Part shown: in pieces, positions 46,624-57,601 of the stretch
How positions within the stretch are numbered: position 1 is the stretch's first letter
Layout: the number at the start of each line of letters is the position of its first letter
Assembly: GCA_030268105.1 (NCBI GenBank)
Contig: BSDZ01000003.1
Span: 5,193,001-5,257,000, forward strand
Source: Volvox africanus
Lineage: Eukaryota; Chlorophyta; Chlorophyceae; Chlamydomonadales; Volvocaceae
DNA: 64,000 bases
Direction: 5' to 3'
The notes under the pieces: model-generated
What the model was told of the DNA's origin: nothing
Database searches by the model: none
Seen by the model: the letters and a program-made list of their open reading frames with translations, nothing else
Position numbers and translations under genes: made by a program

Positions 46624-49600
46624 ATGGCGGATGATAGGTCTGGGTCAGAAGCTGTTATCGAGGAAGATCATAAGCAGTTGGAGGACAAAAGTGCGACGGC
46701 CAGAAAAAAGAGCCTGGGGGGGCTAGACTCATCCTCGGTCCTTTCCGGACCGCGTCAGCGGAAGAAGGCAGAACACTTTCAAGTGGAGGTCAAGGAGAAG
46801 GCGGACTTCGTCATTAAAGCGGTGAGCTGTCTGCTCGAACGAGTACAAGCGACTTGAACACGACGGTCAACGCTAGTCGCCCACCTTCGCAATTTTCATG
46901 GACTTTGCAGGGCAAGGGAACAAAGCTCGGCGACATTCCCAACGGTAAGCCGATTTTTACCTTCCTGCATATCCGGGCCAAGTACCAATCGTTCCGTCCT
47001 CTGCCTGACAGTTCATTATCTGCTGGGCAAGCTTAAGACCGATGACGAACTGTTGACAAGCTTACACAATCTGCTCTTCAAGCGCCCTGGAACGGTAAGG
47101 CTGCAGTGGCGTCCAACCCTGAGCAGCGAAGCACTGTAACCTACCGATACCAGCCGCTCTTTACAGGCGCACAGGCGCAAGAGGAACTTGTACGAGTTCT
47201 CGGGCATGACCTTTGATGACGGGGAAAAGGTGGGTGCCAGGGTCTCAGCAATGTCCTTTTACTATGGCGCATCTGGACGGGGCGTGCAGCATTGGTGAGA
47301 ATTGGATGTACGGCACTCAGGTGCTAGTCGCGTGTGCAGCGGGCGAATGGATTTGCCAGGCTGATCTGTGTAATGCACTTGAAACCTGGCAGGATAAGGA
47401 GCTGGAGAAGCTTCAGGAGCGGCTGAGCAAGTGGACGATTCGTAAGTGCATGAATGCCTTGGGAGTGCAAATGGCAAGGACGAGTGTCCATTCATTACTG
47501 AGGTGCAAATCGCTATGTTCAACATTCCCACCTGCAGCACTCTTGAACGGGGCTCTGGACGTTTTCGAGCTTCCCCGTGGGAATGGTGACGAGGGGAAGA
47601 AGGTACGAGTGCTATAATCTTTGTCTCTATTGCAATCGGAGGAGCAAGGTCCATATCCAGTGGATTAACAATGGATTAACAGTGGCCTCCTTCAGCTTTG
47701 ATGCATGCTTCTTAATTCCGACTGGCCGTACAAGGTACTGAGTCGTCGACGAGGATTGTCGCCGCTTCAAGCTTTACTTATGCCGATGCAGCCTTACAGT
47801 TGAAACTCGCATGCCACAGGAGGCTAAAGTGGAGCGGTTGATCAAATTCCTGGACGAACCTAAGAAGCTGTCAGAGAAGGACCTGGCTGCGCAGGTATGC
47901 TTTCCGCCATGTTCCATTTCATCAGGCAAATGTATTTGGAAGTTGGTCTTGGAATGATTACAGGACAAAGGTTACCCACCTGACTCTTGTAAGCCTTTGC
48001 GGTTGGTCCTGATCCTTGGACTGCTCTTCCTTTATGCTCGAAGGACGCCAAAAAAAAGGACGCCGCTAAGGCGAAGAAGGAAAAGGAGCAAAAGAACAAG
48101 ACGCCGAAGTCAGCAGCAAAAGGTGGTCGGAAGTTGGAGGGTGGTCAGGAGGTAAGTTAACTGCAGCGCATGCCGCGCATATCACACCAGGCAAACGCAA
48201 GGTGCCTGCGTCCCTATATGTAAACCCCACTGCTATGCGTTTGTGGGTCGGGTCGGTTGTGAACATCGGGGGCCTATCCCGTGCTCCGTTCATTTGTTTG
48301 TGGTTCTTGTGTTTGGTGCGAACAGTCCTCTAAGAAGAAACGGTCACGGAAGGCTGAGTCTGGGGAGGAGGCTGAGGAGGAAGCTGAGGAGGAGCCATCG
48401 GAGGAAGCCGAGGAGGCGGCTCCTGAGCCAGAGGAGCAGCCCAAGAAGCGGGCTAAGAAGGAGAATGTTGGAGCATCAAAGAAGTCCGCCGAGAAGAAGA
48501 CGCCCGCGTCTAGAAAGTCGACCGGCAAGAAGGTGTGTGTACTGATGAGGCGTGTTTTGGTAGCACTCCAGTTGAAAATGCTTGACATTGCATCTTAACC
48601 ACGCTTCAGCGCAAGGCGGACGAGGAGGAGGTGGTGGCGGAGGTGCCCTCGGCCGAAGGGGCAGAGGAAGCCAACAGCAATGCCAAACTACCGGACGATG
48701 AGGCAATTAAGGAAGCCACCCTGGAGTTGCTCACGGGTGAGGGGTCTATGTCCGCATGGTTTTTGCCTGTCCGCTGACCTGCTGTGCGCTGCAATATCCA
48801 CTCATCCGCGTACATACCAGCTCTTTTCTTTGCCCCATGGGTTTGATGCAATGATAATTTGGCCCAACAACTACGACCCTTGTCCGGTGCGGTACAGTGT
48901 CCGATGTGAGCAAGACGACTGTGAAGGATGTGTTAAAGCAGCTGAAGGAGAAGTTCGGCACTGACTTGTCGAAAAAGAGAGCGTTTGTGAAGGGCATTGC
49001 AGTGGAGTACGCCAAGACAAAGGTCCCTGTATCAGAGGAAGCAGGGGACCCAGCTGAGGAGGCAGCTGCGGAGGACGCTACGCCATCTGATAAAAAGCAA
49101 AAGTGCGAGGACGATGCTGACGAGGCTTCGCCTGCCGTGGCTGCTGTGGACACAGAGGTGGGCTCTTGCCGCCCCGCCTGGGCGACTGCTTATGCTGTGC
49201 TTCTGGGTGGGGGTCTGGGGTCTAAACGAAGATTGGTAGGCAAGCAGCAGGGTGTGCGCATGTTCATGCAATTTCCCATAACCCAACATCCCACAAATTT
49301 TATAAAATAAATGAAAACTATCAACACAGTAACGGACCTGACCCAGTCTGGTTTGATATCAATCGTGTCGCTGCCTGGTGGCTGCTGTGCAGGCTGCTGA
49401 CCCGGAGGAAGACCAGGCCGAGCCGGAGGCTGAAGCGGTGGACGAGGAGCCAGAGACGAAAGAAGCGGACGCTGAGGCAGAGGCCAAGGAGGAGGAGGCG
49501 AAAGAAGACAAGGCTGAGAGCGTGCAAGCTAAGTCTGAGGACGATGGTGCACATGATCCTACCGGGAACGCTACGGAAACGGGCAAGCCTCAAGAGGAGG

Positions 49601-49674
49601 TAGTTGTTGACAATACTACAGCGAATGTTGAAGTTGACGAGAAAGCGGTTGAAGTAACAGAGTCGAAGGACTAG
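46624..49674 (+). CDS. DEK: DEK-family chromatin protein
   Basis: DEK proteins are nuclear, bind DNA and histones, and influence chromatin topology and splicing. Twelve exons join in phase: 46624-46821, 46911-46944, 47012-47094, 47167-47229, 47393-47441, 47538-47602, 47820-47894, 48044-48151, 48326-48532, 48610-48736, 48898-49157, 49393-49674, giving 516 residues. The central region matches the DEK SAP-type domain: GKGTKLGDIPNV, ELLTSLHNLLFKRPG, RNLYEFSGM, then KWTIPLLNGALDVFELPRG. After a Lys/Glu-rich linker (KKRSRKAESGEEAEEEAEEE) comes the DEK C-terminal domain: PDDEAIKEATLELL, VSKTTVKDVLKQLKEKFGTDLS, KAFVKGIAVEY-like. A long acidic tail ends in EVTESKD. The start is the first in-frame ATG. 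TGTAA lies at 50082-50086. Neighbour relations look housekeeping, with no operon. Confidence 0.93.
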
Positions 49675-50169
49675 AGCTGCCCTTGGTATGAAAGATCATA
49701 CGTTGACTTGGATGTAGGACGTATGTCACAGCGGTTGGACGGACTCGCGATGACTCGCTCTTAGCGGTTACAAGTAGTGCTGACGTTTGCCATTGGTGGT
49801 TTGGTCTTTTGCGACTCGCTGGGACTTGACGTGACGGTATGAGTCAATACAAAGATGTGCATTTGTTGTGAATATTGTATTCACCTCCCAACGGCGTGCG
49901 TTATATTGCGCATACATGTTTCTTACGTCCACACTAGGCTCCACATGAGCGAATGGGGTGGCCTTGCCTGTGCATCATTGCCATGTCTTGATAGGAGTGG
50001 TTCGAACTTCTGTCTGACAGTTTACTTCACCGTCCCAACAAGGACCAGTACATTGAGGTTCTAGTCCCTTGATGCAGTTCATGTAACCAAAAGGGTACTA
50101 GAAGCAGACAGGATGCAACGACTTCCTTTTTTTGCCTCGGCGAATCGTAACCATGGCCTGGAATATTCC
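49675..50169. other. convergent 3' ends, DEK / coiled-coil protein
   Basis: Holds plus-strand TGTAA at 50082-50086 (for DEK) and minus-strand TGTAA at 49768-49772 (for the coiled-coil gene). If both are used, the two 3' UTRs overlap by about 300 bp. Confidence 0.5.
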
Positions 50170-50557
50170 TCATGCCTTGGCGGCTGATATGGGCCGGGCT
50201 ACAGTCCTCGCAGATACACCGCCTGCGTAAGGCTTGTTGGACTTAAAAGACGATGACTGCAGCGAACTTGTCCCACGGTGACCATCTTTAAGTCGAACGC
50301 CCGTAGCCTGGTTCATTGCCCGCAAAGCCTCCTCTGTAAGGGCAGAGCTGCCGCTGCCGGTTGCGGCAGCTGTTGTACCGGATCCGACGGCGGCTGATGA
50401 TGACGGTCCCTTAACAGGCTCCGCTGTCTGGATGGGCTCGGCTTTCAATTGTTCATTCATTGTTGCTGATGTCAGACGTGTTTGCCGTGATGGGTCATGC
50501 TCTTGGCTCTTAATGCTCCAGCTTCTCGACCCCTCCCTGCTACCAAGACCTCTGCTA

Positions 50558-50596
<39 letters not shown>

Positions 50597-53544
50597 GTGG
50601 TTAGACGCGACTGGGGACTGCTCCCGCCACCCAGCGTGCCACTATCACTCTTATCACCCTGCTCGGCACGGCTGCCGCTGTCTGCCCCGGCCCCATCACT
50701 CTTGGTCACAGCTGCCCAGGCCTCCCGGGGTGGAGTTGGCGCGAATCGAACCGAGGGTGCAGCCGCAAGCACTACACTCCGACCCCGACCCATCACACCT
50801 GCCGGTGATGTGCCGCTAGGGCCCAGATACCCGGTACTCGGCGTGGATTCGGCCGGCTTCACGGACGACTGCCTCGCACTATTCCCTGCAGCCTGTGGCT
50901 CGACATTTGCCAGAGGCTGCTGCTTGGCAGCCGCCATCGCCATCTCCGCGAGTGTGGGAAGTGCGTCAGCCAGCGTCCTGCCTATCCTCGTTGTTGTTGT
51001 GTCGATGGTGTCTCCCTTCAGGGCCTGCTCCAGAAAGTTCCGTTCCCTGGTGAAGCAGCGCTGCTGGTGGGACGAGGTGACCTGCCCGTGCGTCAGCCCA
51101 CAAAGAAGCGGCCGGAAATCAACTTGGTTATGAAGACGAAATGGACACCGTCGGCAGAGGGGAAATGATGCAAGGAATGCACACCGTCGGCAGAGGGGAA
51201 ATGATGCAACCGCATAAGGTATGGTCTTTATGAGGTGTGACGTAGCAAGTATGCACTGGAGTAAATGTATTCTGATGAACCTGGCGTTCTCAGGTCCAGG
51301 ATAACAAGTCAAGACCACGTGACCTAAAGAGCAAATCAGACGCAAGTGCTTAGACCTGAGCACTCACGGCTACATGCTGCCAAGTCGGCAAGGGCCCGGC
51401 CCTAATCTCCTTTTGTAAATTGGCGTTGGCATCTGCACACTACATGGCCATCTGCAGCCCGGAAACACATGCGCTAGGACGTGCCTTAATCTTCTGCTCC
51501 AGCTTCCGCATATCACTGTCCCGCGCTGCCCGCACGTCCTGCAGCCTTTCATCCAATCGGTTGCGCAGCGCCTCGAGTTCCTTCCGCTGCCTTGCCAGCA
51601 GCCGTTCCTGCTCCCCATGGCTCTTCAGCAACCAGGCCATGTGGGCGTTGGAGCTCTCCGCAGCTGCCAGCTCGTCCGCATGGGCCTTTACCTGAGCCAT
51701 CGTTACGGCCAAGGAGGAGCAAGCGCCACAGGCGTGTGAAGTTGGGTACCAGAATTGCGGCGAGGCACAAAACGGAACGGAGGACCTCGCGATGGTGAGA
51801 GCAGCATGACATGGCATGATGCACACCCAGATGCCGGTCCCGGGAATCCAGTTATCCTAGCGTGTTGGGGTTTAGTCGGTTGGGCATTCCTGCACCTCCT
51901 CGCCCGCGAGGTAACGGTTATGGGGAGCTGCCACCACAGGGAAACCAACTACAGGAAACGCTCCGCGCAACGCCCGTCAGCTCGGCCCCAACGCACCTTA
52001 GCAGCTTCGTGAAAGTTGTTGTTGGCTGCCAACACGGACTCGCTGCGGCGCAGGTTCAGCAGCTCCTTGCTGCGTCGTTCCGGTCGAATACCCATTTCCT
52101 TCGCTTTCATGACCTGCAGGCATCCCCGCCAGCCCCACCAGCCCCATAGCAATCCCGTTATTCGTATCACACCACAGCACGGCTGTCGTGGTCACCGTAT
52201 TGCGCGCACACAAACCGAACGGAGGCGAACTAAAATCTAAGTGAACCTTCGCACACGGCTCCAGGACGCATACTGGTGGGAAGGATAGGAATCACCGTGA
52301 ACGTTGTTAACAATGGCCCCTTGTGGGAAGATCCATGCATTCTTGTTCAGCTTGACTTGACATTATGCGCACACATTCCCGCCCCTCCGTCCCCCAAATT
52401 TGGCCACCACCCAAAGACCCAACCCGCTCTGCATCACACCCTGCATTCCAATTCGCCACCCGAACGCCGGACGTCTAGCAGCGCAGTCCTTGCAGGGCAC
52501 GGTACCGGTAGAGATTACCCACTTTGTGTCGTCACCAACCATGGCGACCTTTCAAATTTTTTCATAATGCATAAACACTGGGAGTCCCTAACGCTTCCCC
52601 ACCTGCTCCAGCCTCATCTTGGTAAGGGCGTCTTCGTGTTTCTCCTGTAGCGCGCGCACCGCTGCAGAGGCCTCCCTTCGCAACTGCTCCAGATGCACAC
52701 TCCACATCTTTTCAACGGCAGTGAGCGCCTCCAGTGCTGCGGTGTCGGTCTGCAGCTGCACCATCAGCTGGCCCCGTCGTAACGCCTGCAACGGCATGAT
52801 ATGTTCCAATCTTCGACTTTGTGGAACAAGAGCAGCCCCGACCACAGGAGATAAGGGGCCGGAAAGGAGAGCGCCATGCAGGCGAAAGGGGGGGCACACC
52901 CACGTGTAGCTCCAGACACGGGCGTGAGGGAGAGAAAAGTCATGGCGGGGACCGCGGGTGAGAGGGGATGAGGAATTGACGGCCGGATCCGTGCGGAAAC
53001 CGGTTGGCAGTTACTGAGAGACGATAGATACTGGAGCTACGCCCAGTGCGCCACAGTTAATTTATGCGAACAGAAAAATACATGAGCATCCTTTGAGCTT
53101 CTTAGTGAACGGACTTCTGGTGCGGGACCAGTTCAGGAGCCGTGCTCGTGCTCACTGTGCACGTGAAGAACACGGTACATCAGAGATCCACAGGCACACT
53201 GTCCTAGGGAAGGTTAAATTTACAGGAAATTCGAGGAGGGAAATTTGAGCCACGATTAAGTTGTTCCAGACCAGGCCTGCGGATGCCGTGGCACGCAAAA
53301 CCCCACATCACCGTGCGGCGCTCACCTTCACGGCGCCCTTAGACTCCTGCTGCTGACGGGTGACAAGGACGTCCTGCGCCGCCCCAGCCACGTCATAGTG
53401 GGCCAACCTACGCGCTTTGGCGTGAATCGCTTCAAGCTCTTTCGTTGAGCGCCAAGGGGCTGCGATAGCTGCGATGAGCTCGGTTGGCAATTCTGATGCA
53501 TTTTGTCGCTGAGGATCACTTTTAGGTGCATACCAATAATTCAT
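50170..53544 (-). CDS. conserved coiled-coil protein (possible cilium/basal-body lineage)
   Basis: Five exons join in phase 0: 53326-53544, 52603-52785, 51997-52113, 51485-51691, 50170-51081, giving about 545 residues. The N-terminal 350 residues are heptad-rich (LEALTAVEKMWSVHLEQLRRE, AALAKQRKEL-type repeats). They contain the block MGIRPERRSKELLNLRRSE followed by NNNFHEAAKVKAHAD. I recognise this '(S)(x)ELLNLRK...Y/FxEAHK' pattern from uncharacterised proteins of flagellated protists. The C-terminal third is disordered, with a poly-Ser tract from an (AGC)n repeat at about 50555-50592 and a short conserved-looking basic end (RTVARPISAAKA). The intron before the last exon needs a GC donor at 51484. 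The true start could lie slightly upstream, because the frame stays open. Function is unknown; a ciliary role is inference from the pattern only. Confidence 0.72.
50555..50592. repeat. (GCT/AGC)n coding trinucleotide tract
   Basis: About 12 GCT units on the plus strand, read on the minus strand as AGC serine codons of the coiled-coil protein. Confidence 0.85.
51141..51209. repeat. 36-bp tandem duplication
   Basis: ACACCGTCGGCAGAGGGGAA and the following nine bases occur at 51145-51173 and again at 51181-51209, inside the last intron of the coiled-coil gene. Confidence 0.9.
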
Positions 53545-53850
53545 ATTAGGGTAGAGATTCAGCCGTAATAAAGCGGTGCCCCCCTACGTCGTCGCGGTTA
53601 CAACAGTAGAGAGGAGAATCAAGTTTAGAACAGTTTCGAAATAATGAATGCAAATATATATCCTTATATGGCATAAAGGCCCGGTCATAGGCCCGTATTT
53701 GTCCTGATTATGGAATGCCCCATGCACACCAACCGGTACTTAAACCGCCAACAAAATGTGCATCACCACATTCAGGTTAATAACATATTGCAAATATTAA
53801 TACCAATTTTGATTAATAAGGCCGATCTGTTGGTTGTGCGTGTTGTGGTT
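53545..53850. promoter_or_regulatory. shared divergent promoter region, coiled-coil / NAA38-like
   Basis: 306 bp separate the start codons of two genes pointing apart. AT-rich in the middle (53630-53665). Confidence 0.45.
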
Positions 53851-54504
53851 ATGGGTAATAAAAGCTTGCCTAGCATTGGAAATGAACCCAGACCCCAATC
53901 AGTACAGGACGTTAGAAAACTCTTATACAGGAAGTTCAGGGTAGGCTGGCAGCTCGGTATGACCTGAATAACTTTGTTTGCGTGTAATAGCACGCGGTAT
54001 CCACTCTAGCCCGTTGCCTACCTTTGCAACATAGGTGACGCTCATTTCTGGTCGTGTCCTTGAGGGTGATTTCACCTGCCTGGATAGGCAAGGGAACATC
54101 ATTCTTAGCAACACGTTTGAACAAGTGACCACGGCATCGGGCAGGAGGGAGGAGAGGCACATGGGCCTTGTGCTCATCCCCATAGCCCAGCAGCGCAAGA
54201 TTGAGCTGCAGGTGCGGAGGTACAATGCTAGAAAACCCAAAAGGTTTAAATTATATTGTGCTCTATCTGCCCCGAAAAAAGGGTTGGCCCTGAAACGATG
54301 CTCAAGTGCACAGCTCGGCCACGCATACTCCTTGCGCTCTCTCATCTCCTGCTATGGTTTCGCCCCCGCGTGCAGGCGACCATAGACGAAGAGATGTCCA
54401 TGTTAAAGCTGGTTGAGCATTATGCAGCTTCACCACGTGAAGACCAAGTCGTGTTGGTGATGGAAAGGGACACAGCGCTGGCCCATCGAGACAGTTTCGC
54501 ATGA
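53851..54504 (+). CDS. NAA38: Lsm-fold protein, NAA38/LSMD1-like (NatC auxiliary subunit)
   Basis: Three exons join in phase 0: 53851-53940, 54035-54211, 54376-54504, giving 131 residues. The first exon carries DVRKLLYRKFR and the second SGRVLEGDFTCLDRQGNIIL, with GLVLIP further on. This is the Sm1/Sm2 pattern of the LSMD1 branch: 'G(x)F(x)C(x)D(x)xxNIIL' followed by 'GL(x)(x)(I/V)P'. NAA38 is an auxiliary subunit of the NatC N-terminal acetyltransferase. The alternative is another Lsm-domain protein. ATG 53851 gives a compact N-terminus; upstream in-frame ATGs at 53710 and 53722 would add an unconserved extension. The third exon tail is not conserved to my eye. TGTAA follows at 54740-54744. 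Confidence 0.78.
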
Positions 54505-55289
54505 AGGTGCTCTACCTTGAGGGTCCCCAACTTTGGAGAAATGTCTGGATGGAGAAATGCCCGGATCCTCCTATACCTTTTTCAGTTTAATTGCGCGGCT
54601 GAAACGGACCTAATTGCCTGAAGGACTTTGCTGCAGGAGCCCAATATCTGGAAGTGGGGCCCACCGAATGTACATGTGTGGGATGCCGGGGCTTGCTTGT
54701 GCAAGCACGCGGGTGTCATGATTCAAGCGCACGCGGCAATGTAATTTGGAGTGGTGGAGACTTTGGGAAACATGGTACCTTGGGGTCCTGCCCAGCGTAT
54801 TTGACTTTTATTTGCACAGGTGAGGTGGTACTTTTGCGACTTTACCCCCCGACTCGGCGGGGGAAAGTCGCTGCGGTCTGCGCACTGGCGACATATGTGG
54901 TGTTTTTCTGCATGATGTGTTGCGTCACTATGAACGTACGCACGCACAATGAAGTGCTGCAACAATGAAGTCCAAACCGAAAAACAATTATGGGTTTATT
55001 AATTTGTTTCAAAAGACGGAAGACATCGTGATCTTCCCACGGCATCTGGTACATCAGGCACCGCCACTTGACGGCCAACAAAAGAGATGAAGGCCCCTGA
55101 AACGTGTAGCTATTTCTCCGTTGTCTGTTGACCCTTGCGAGACCCTTTGACGACAAGAGGTAAGTGTCAATCAAAACCGACGGTTGCAGCAGCCCCGTCA
55201 AGACAGGCTGCTGTGGTGTTTAAGCAGCTTAAACACTACAGAATGTAGATGAACACTGCTGTTAGAGTTACAAGCCCATCCTCTGCGTC
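54505..55289. other. convergent intergenic stretch
   Basis: No gene seen. Contains TGTAA for the NAA38-like gene (54740-54744). A minus-strand TGTAA at 55268-55272, only 18 bp beyond the GT31 stop, would leave a very short 3' UTR. Confidence 0.5.
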
Positions 55290-57601
55290 TCAGCGCCTCA
55301 GTAGACCCATCGCCACTAGCTGGGCGTACAGCTGCGCGGGGACGCTATCCTCAGGCCCCTGTTGGTAGGAGGTGCTAGCAACCGACCCGCTGGCTGCGGC
55401 CTCGAGTGCCTGTGTGCCCCATTAAGAAGAGGCCATATGTCAGGCAGCGCATGACCTCAGGGCATGGCTGGTGCCATTGGGGATGGTTGGTTGATGGTTA
55501 CGCAACGGTCGCACAGCAAGGTGCAGAACATACGTGCATGTTTGTGAATATATACTCCGAGTAAGTGTGGGGAAGAGGTTCAGTTGGGACATCGATCGGG
55601 TACCATTGACTATGACAATGACCACGGAGGCCAGAGATCTTGAGGAAGTTTCAGGGTGGCTTGACATTCGTTGCCTGGGACCTTAACAGCACGGCCCTTA
55701 TTACCAACAAACTTGACTGGTCATCTCTCTCCCCCGCTTACACGCAAGGACATACGATGGTGCCTCAGGGGGGTGCGGTGTTTGAACGGCTACACAAAGC
55801 CCTTTCCCGGGCGCTCCGCGCACTAGAGTGCACAATAACTGCGCACCAAGACTTGTTGGTATCTCTGCCACGGGGTCCCTGACGCGCACCTGCTGATAGA
55901 AGGGCCGCATTTCCTCGGGCCGTAGGTAATGCTGCACCAGTGTGTCGGGCCGGAAGATGGGGATGGGTCTGTACGGCCGGACACGGTCGTCATGCACGGG
56001 GATCACGGGGCCCTCGGGCAGCACACACAGGTCGGGTGGGCCGCACAGGTGGATGCCGAAGGGCGGGTCCTGACAGCGGAACCGCCAGGGCAGTAGCATG
56101 AGCAGGGTGAGGCATGGCTGGGCAAGGGGTGGTGGTGGAGCACAACATGACGTTCCAAAGGGCGCATAAGGGACCGGGACTGTTTTTACCCAAACCCTTT
56201 CTTTCCAGGAGAGCCGGGGTGGAGCGGAATGAGGGCGCAAACATGCGGCCTGGGGATTAAGGTATCTTTAATATCCCAGCTTTCGAGCCTCACTAGCGAA
56301 TGCATCTGCAATTCGTACTACGTACATCTCTGCAACTTCTAAATGAACGCAGTACCCGGGCATCGAAAGGTTCAGTTACCCGGCACCCACCAGCAGGCGG
56401 TAGTCCGGCAGGGGAGTGGATAGGAGTCCTTGCACCAGATCCCGAGAGAGAACGAAGCCACAACCGCTGGCAAAAGGCGGGTAGTAGTCTAGCGGGTACT
56501 GCAAGGATATATGTGTGTGGGATAGGACGGGGTATGTCGTGTTGGGTATTTTAGTGGTTCGACACAATATACCAACTGTCTGTTTCCCCTTTCTCCTTGT
56601 CGTTTTCCGTCTTTGCCATGATATGTCTGATTGTCTGTCCGGGCGGTGCGCAGCATAGCAGGTGAACCAACGCCAGCTCCTCCAGATCCCCGCCGCCTCT
56701 CTGCCCGGCCTGCCGTGCGCCGTGTGCCTGATAGCCACGGCTGCACCCCGATATCTGGATCCTTCTGGATCTTATTGCTACTGTCTTATTAAGCTACTGT
56801 CCACAGGGAACCGTAGAGAATGGTCACTTGTCCCAAGCTCTACTTCCACTTCACCTGCTCCTGGGGCATGTACGACTTGTTTGCTGGGTTCCGAATGGGC
56901 GCCGTATGTCGGTTGCCGCTTCCGTCCCACACATACCCCCAGTAGAAGCGCTGACGTGGCCATTGCGTCTGCGACAGTTGGAATGGCACAACGACCGCGG
57001 TACGGTAACGAACACTGCAATAGCAATGCGCTAAGACACATTCTGCAAACCGGGGTCTCCACGGCGGGTCCTGGCTTTCCGTACCACGAAAACATGAAAT
57101 AATCGGACAGCGTCCGTTTGCGGCCAGAATTTAAATTGGGCTGGTAGCTATGTGCTCCTTCATCTTGACGTCCACGATGGGGAGTTTTAGGACAAAACGA
57201 CACCATTCTTTAATGTCTGCGTGGGCACCGTACCTGCATCGGCGCCCCCCCCCCACAACATCCTGGAGGGTTCACATCGTTACCATTAGTGGGACCAGAA
57301 GATCCAAGCGGACGAAGCTGTCGTCATCGGCGTGCATGGCAAAGTGATATGCCTCGCCATCGCCACCGGCCCGCTCCTCAAGCCACGCGAAATACGTCAG
57401 GGCCTGCGACACGCAATAAATGCTGTTGAATGCATCGACACGATTTCGGGCTAGCTGCCCCGTGGTTTCCGACAGTTTATTCGTTACTAGCAGAGAGTGA
57501 GGTTTGGGCAGGTGGCGTTGGGATTGTTTAGATACTACCTTCCTCCACAGATGTTCGTAACCTTGGGGAGCATTAATGAACAAGATATCGCCCCACTGGG
57601 C
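55290..57601 (-). CDS. GT31-family beta-1,3-glycosyltransferase (5' end unresolved)
   Basis: A Golgi type II enzyme family adding beta-1,3-linked galactose or GlcNAc to glycans. Six exons join in phase 0: 57539-57601 (WGDILFINAPQGYEHLW), 57284-57403 (FHFAM-like, then the donor-binding DDDSFVRL), 56855-56968 (RFYWGYVWDG), 56391-56498 (YYPPFASGCGFVLSRDL), 55890-56069 and 55290-55409. These cover the catalytic domain in GT31 order: GDI, DDD, YWG, YPPYASG-like. The DxD metal site is intact. Assembled length is 234 residues, so the N-terminal transmembrane anchor and first catalytic block are missing; they should lie above 57601 in short exons I could not find. The 135-nt intron 57404-57538 has no stop codon and a length divisible by 3, so it can be mistaken for coding. 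Specificity cannot be told from sequence. Confidence 0.85.
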
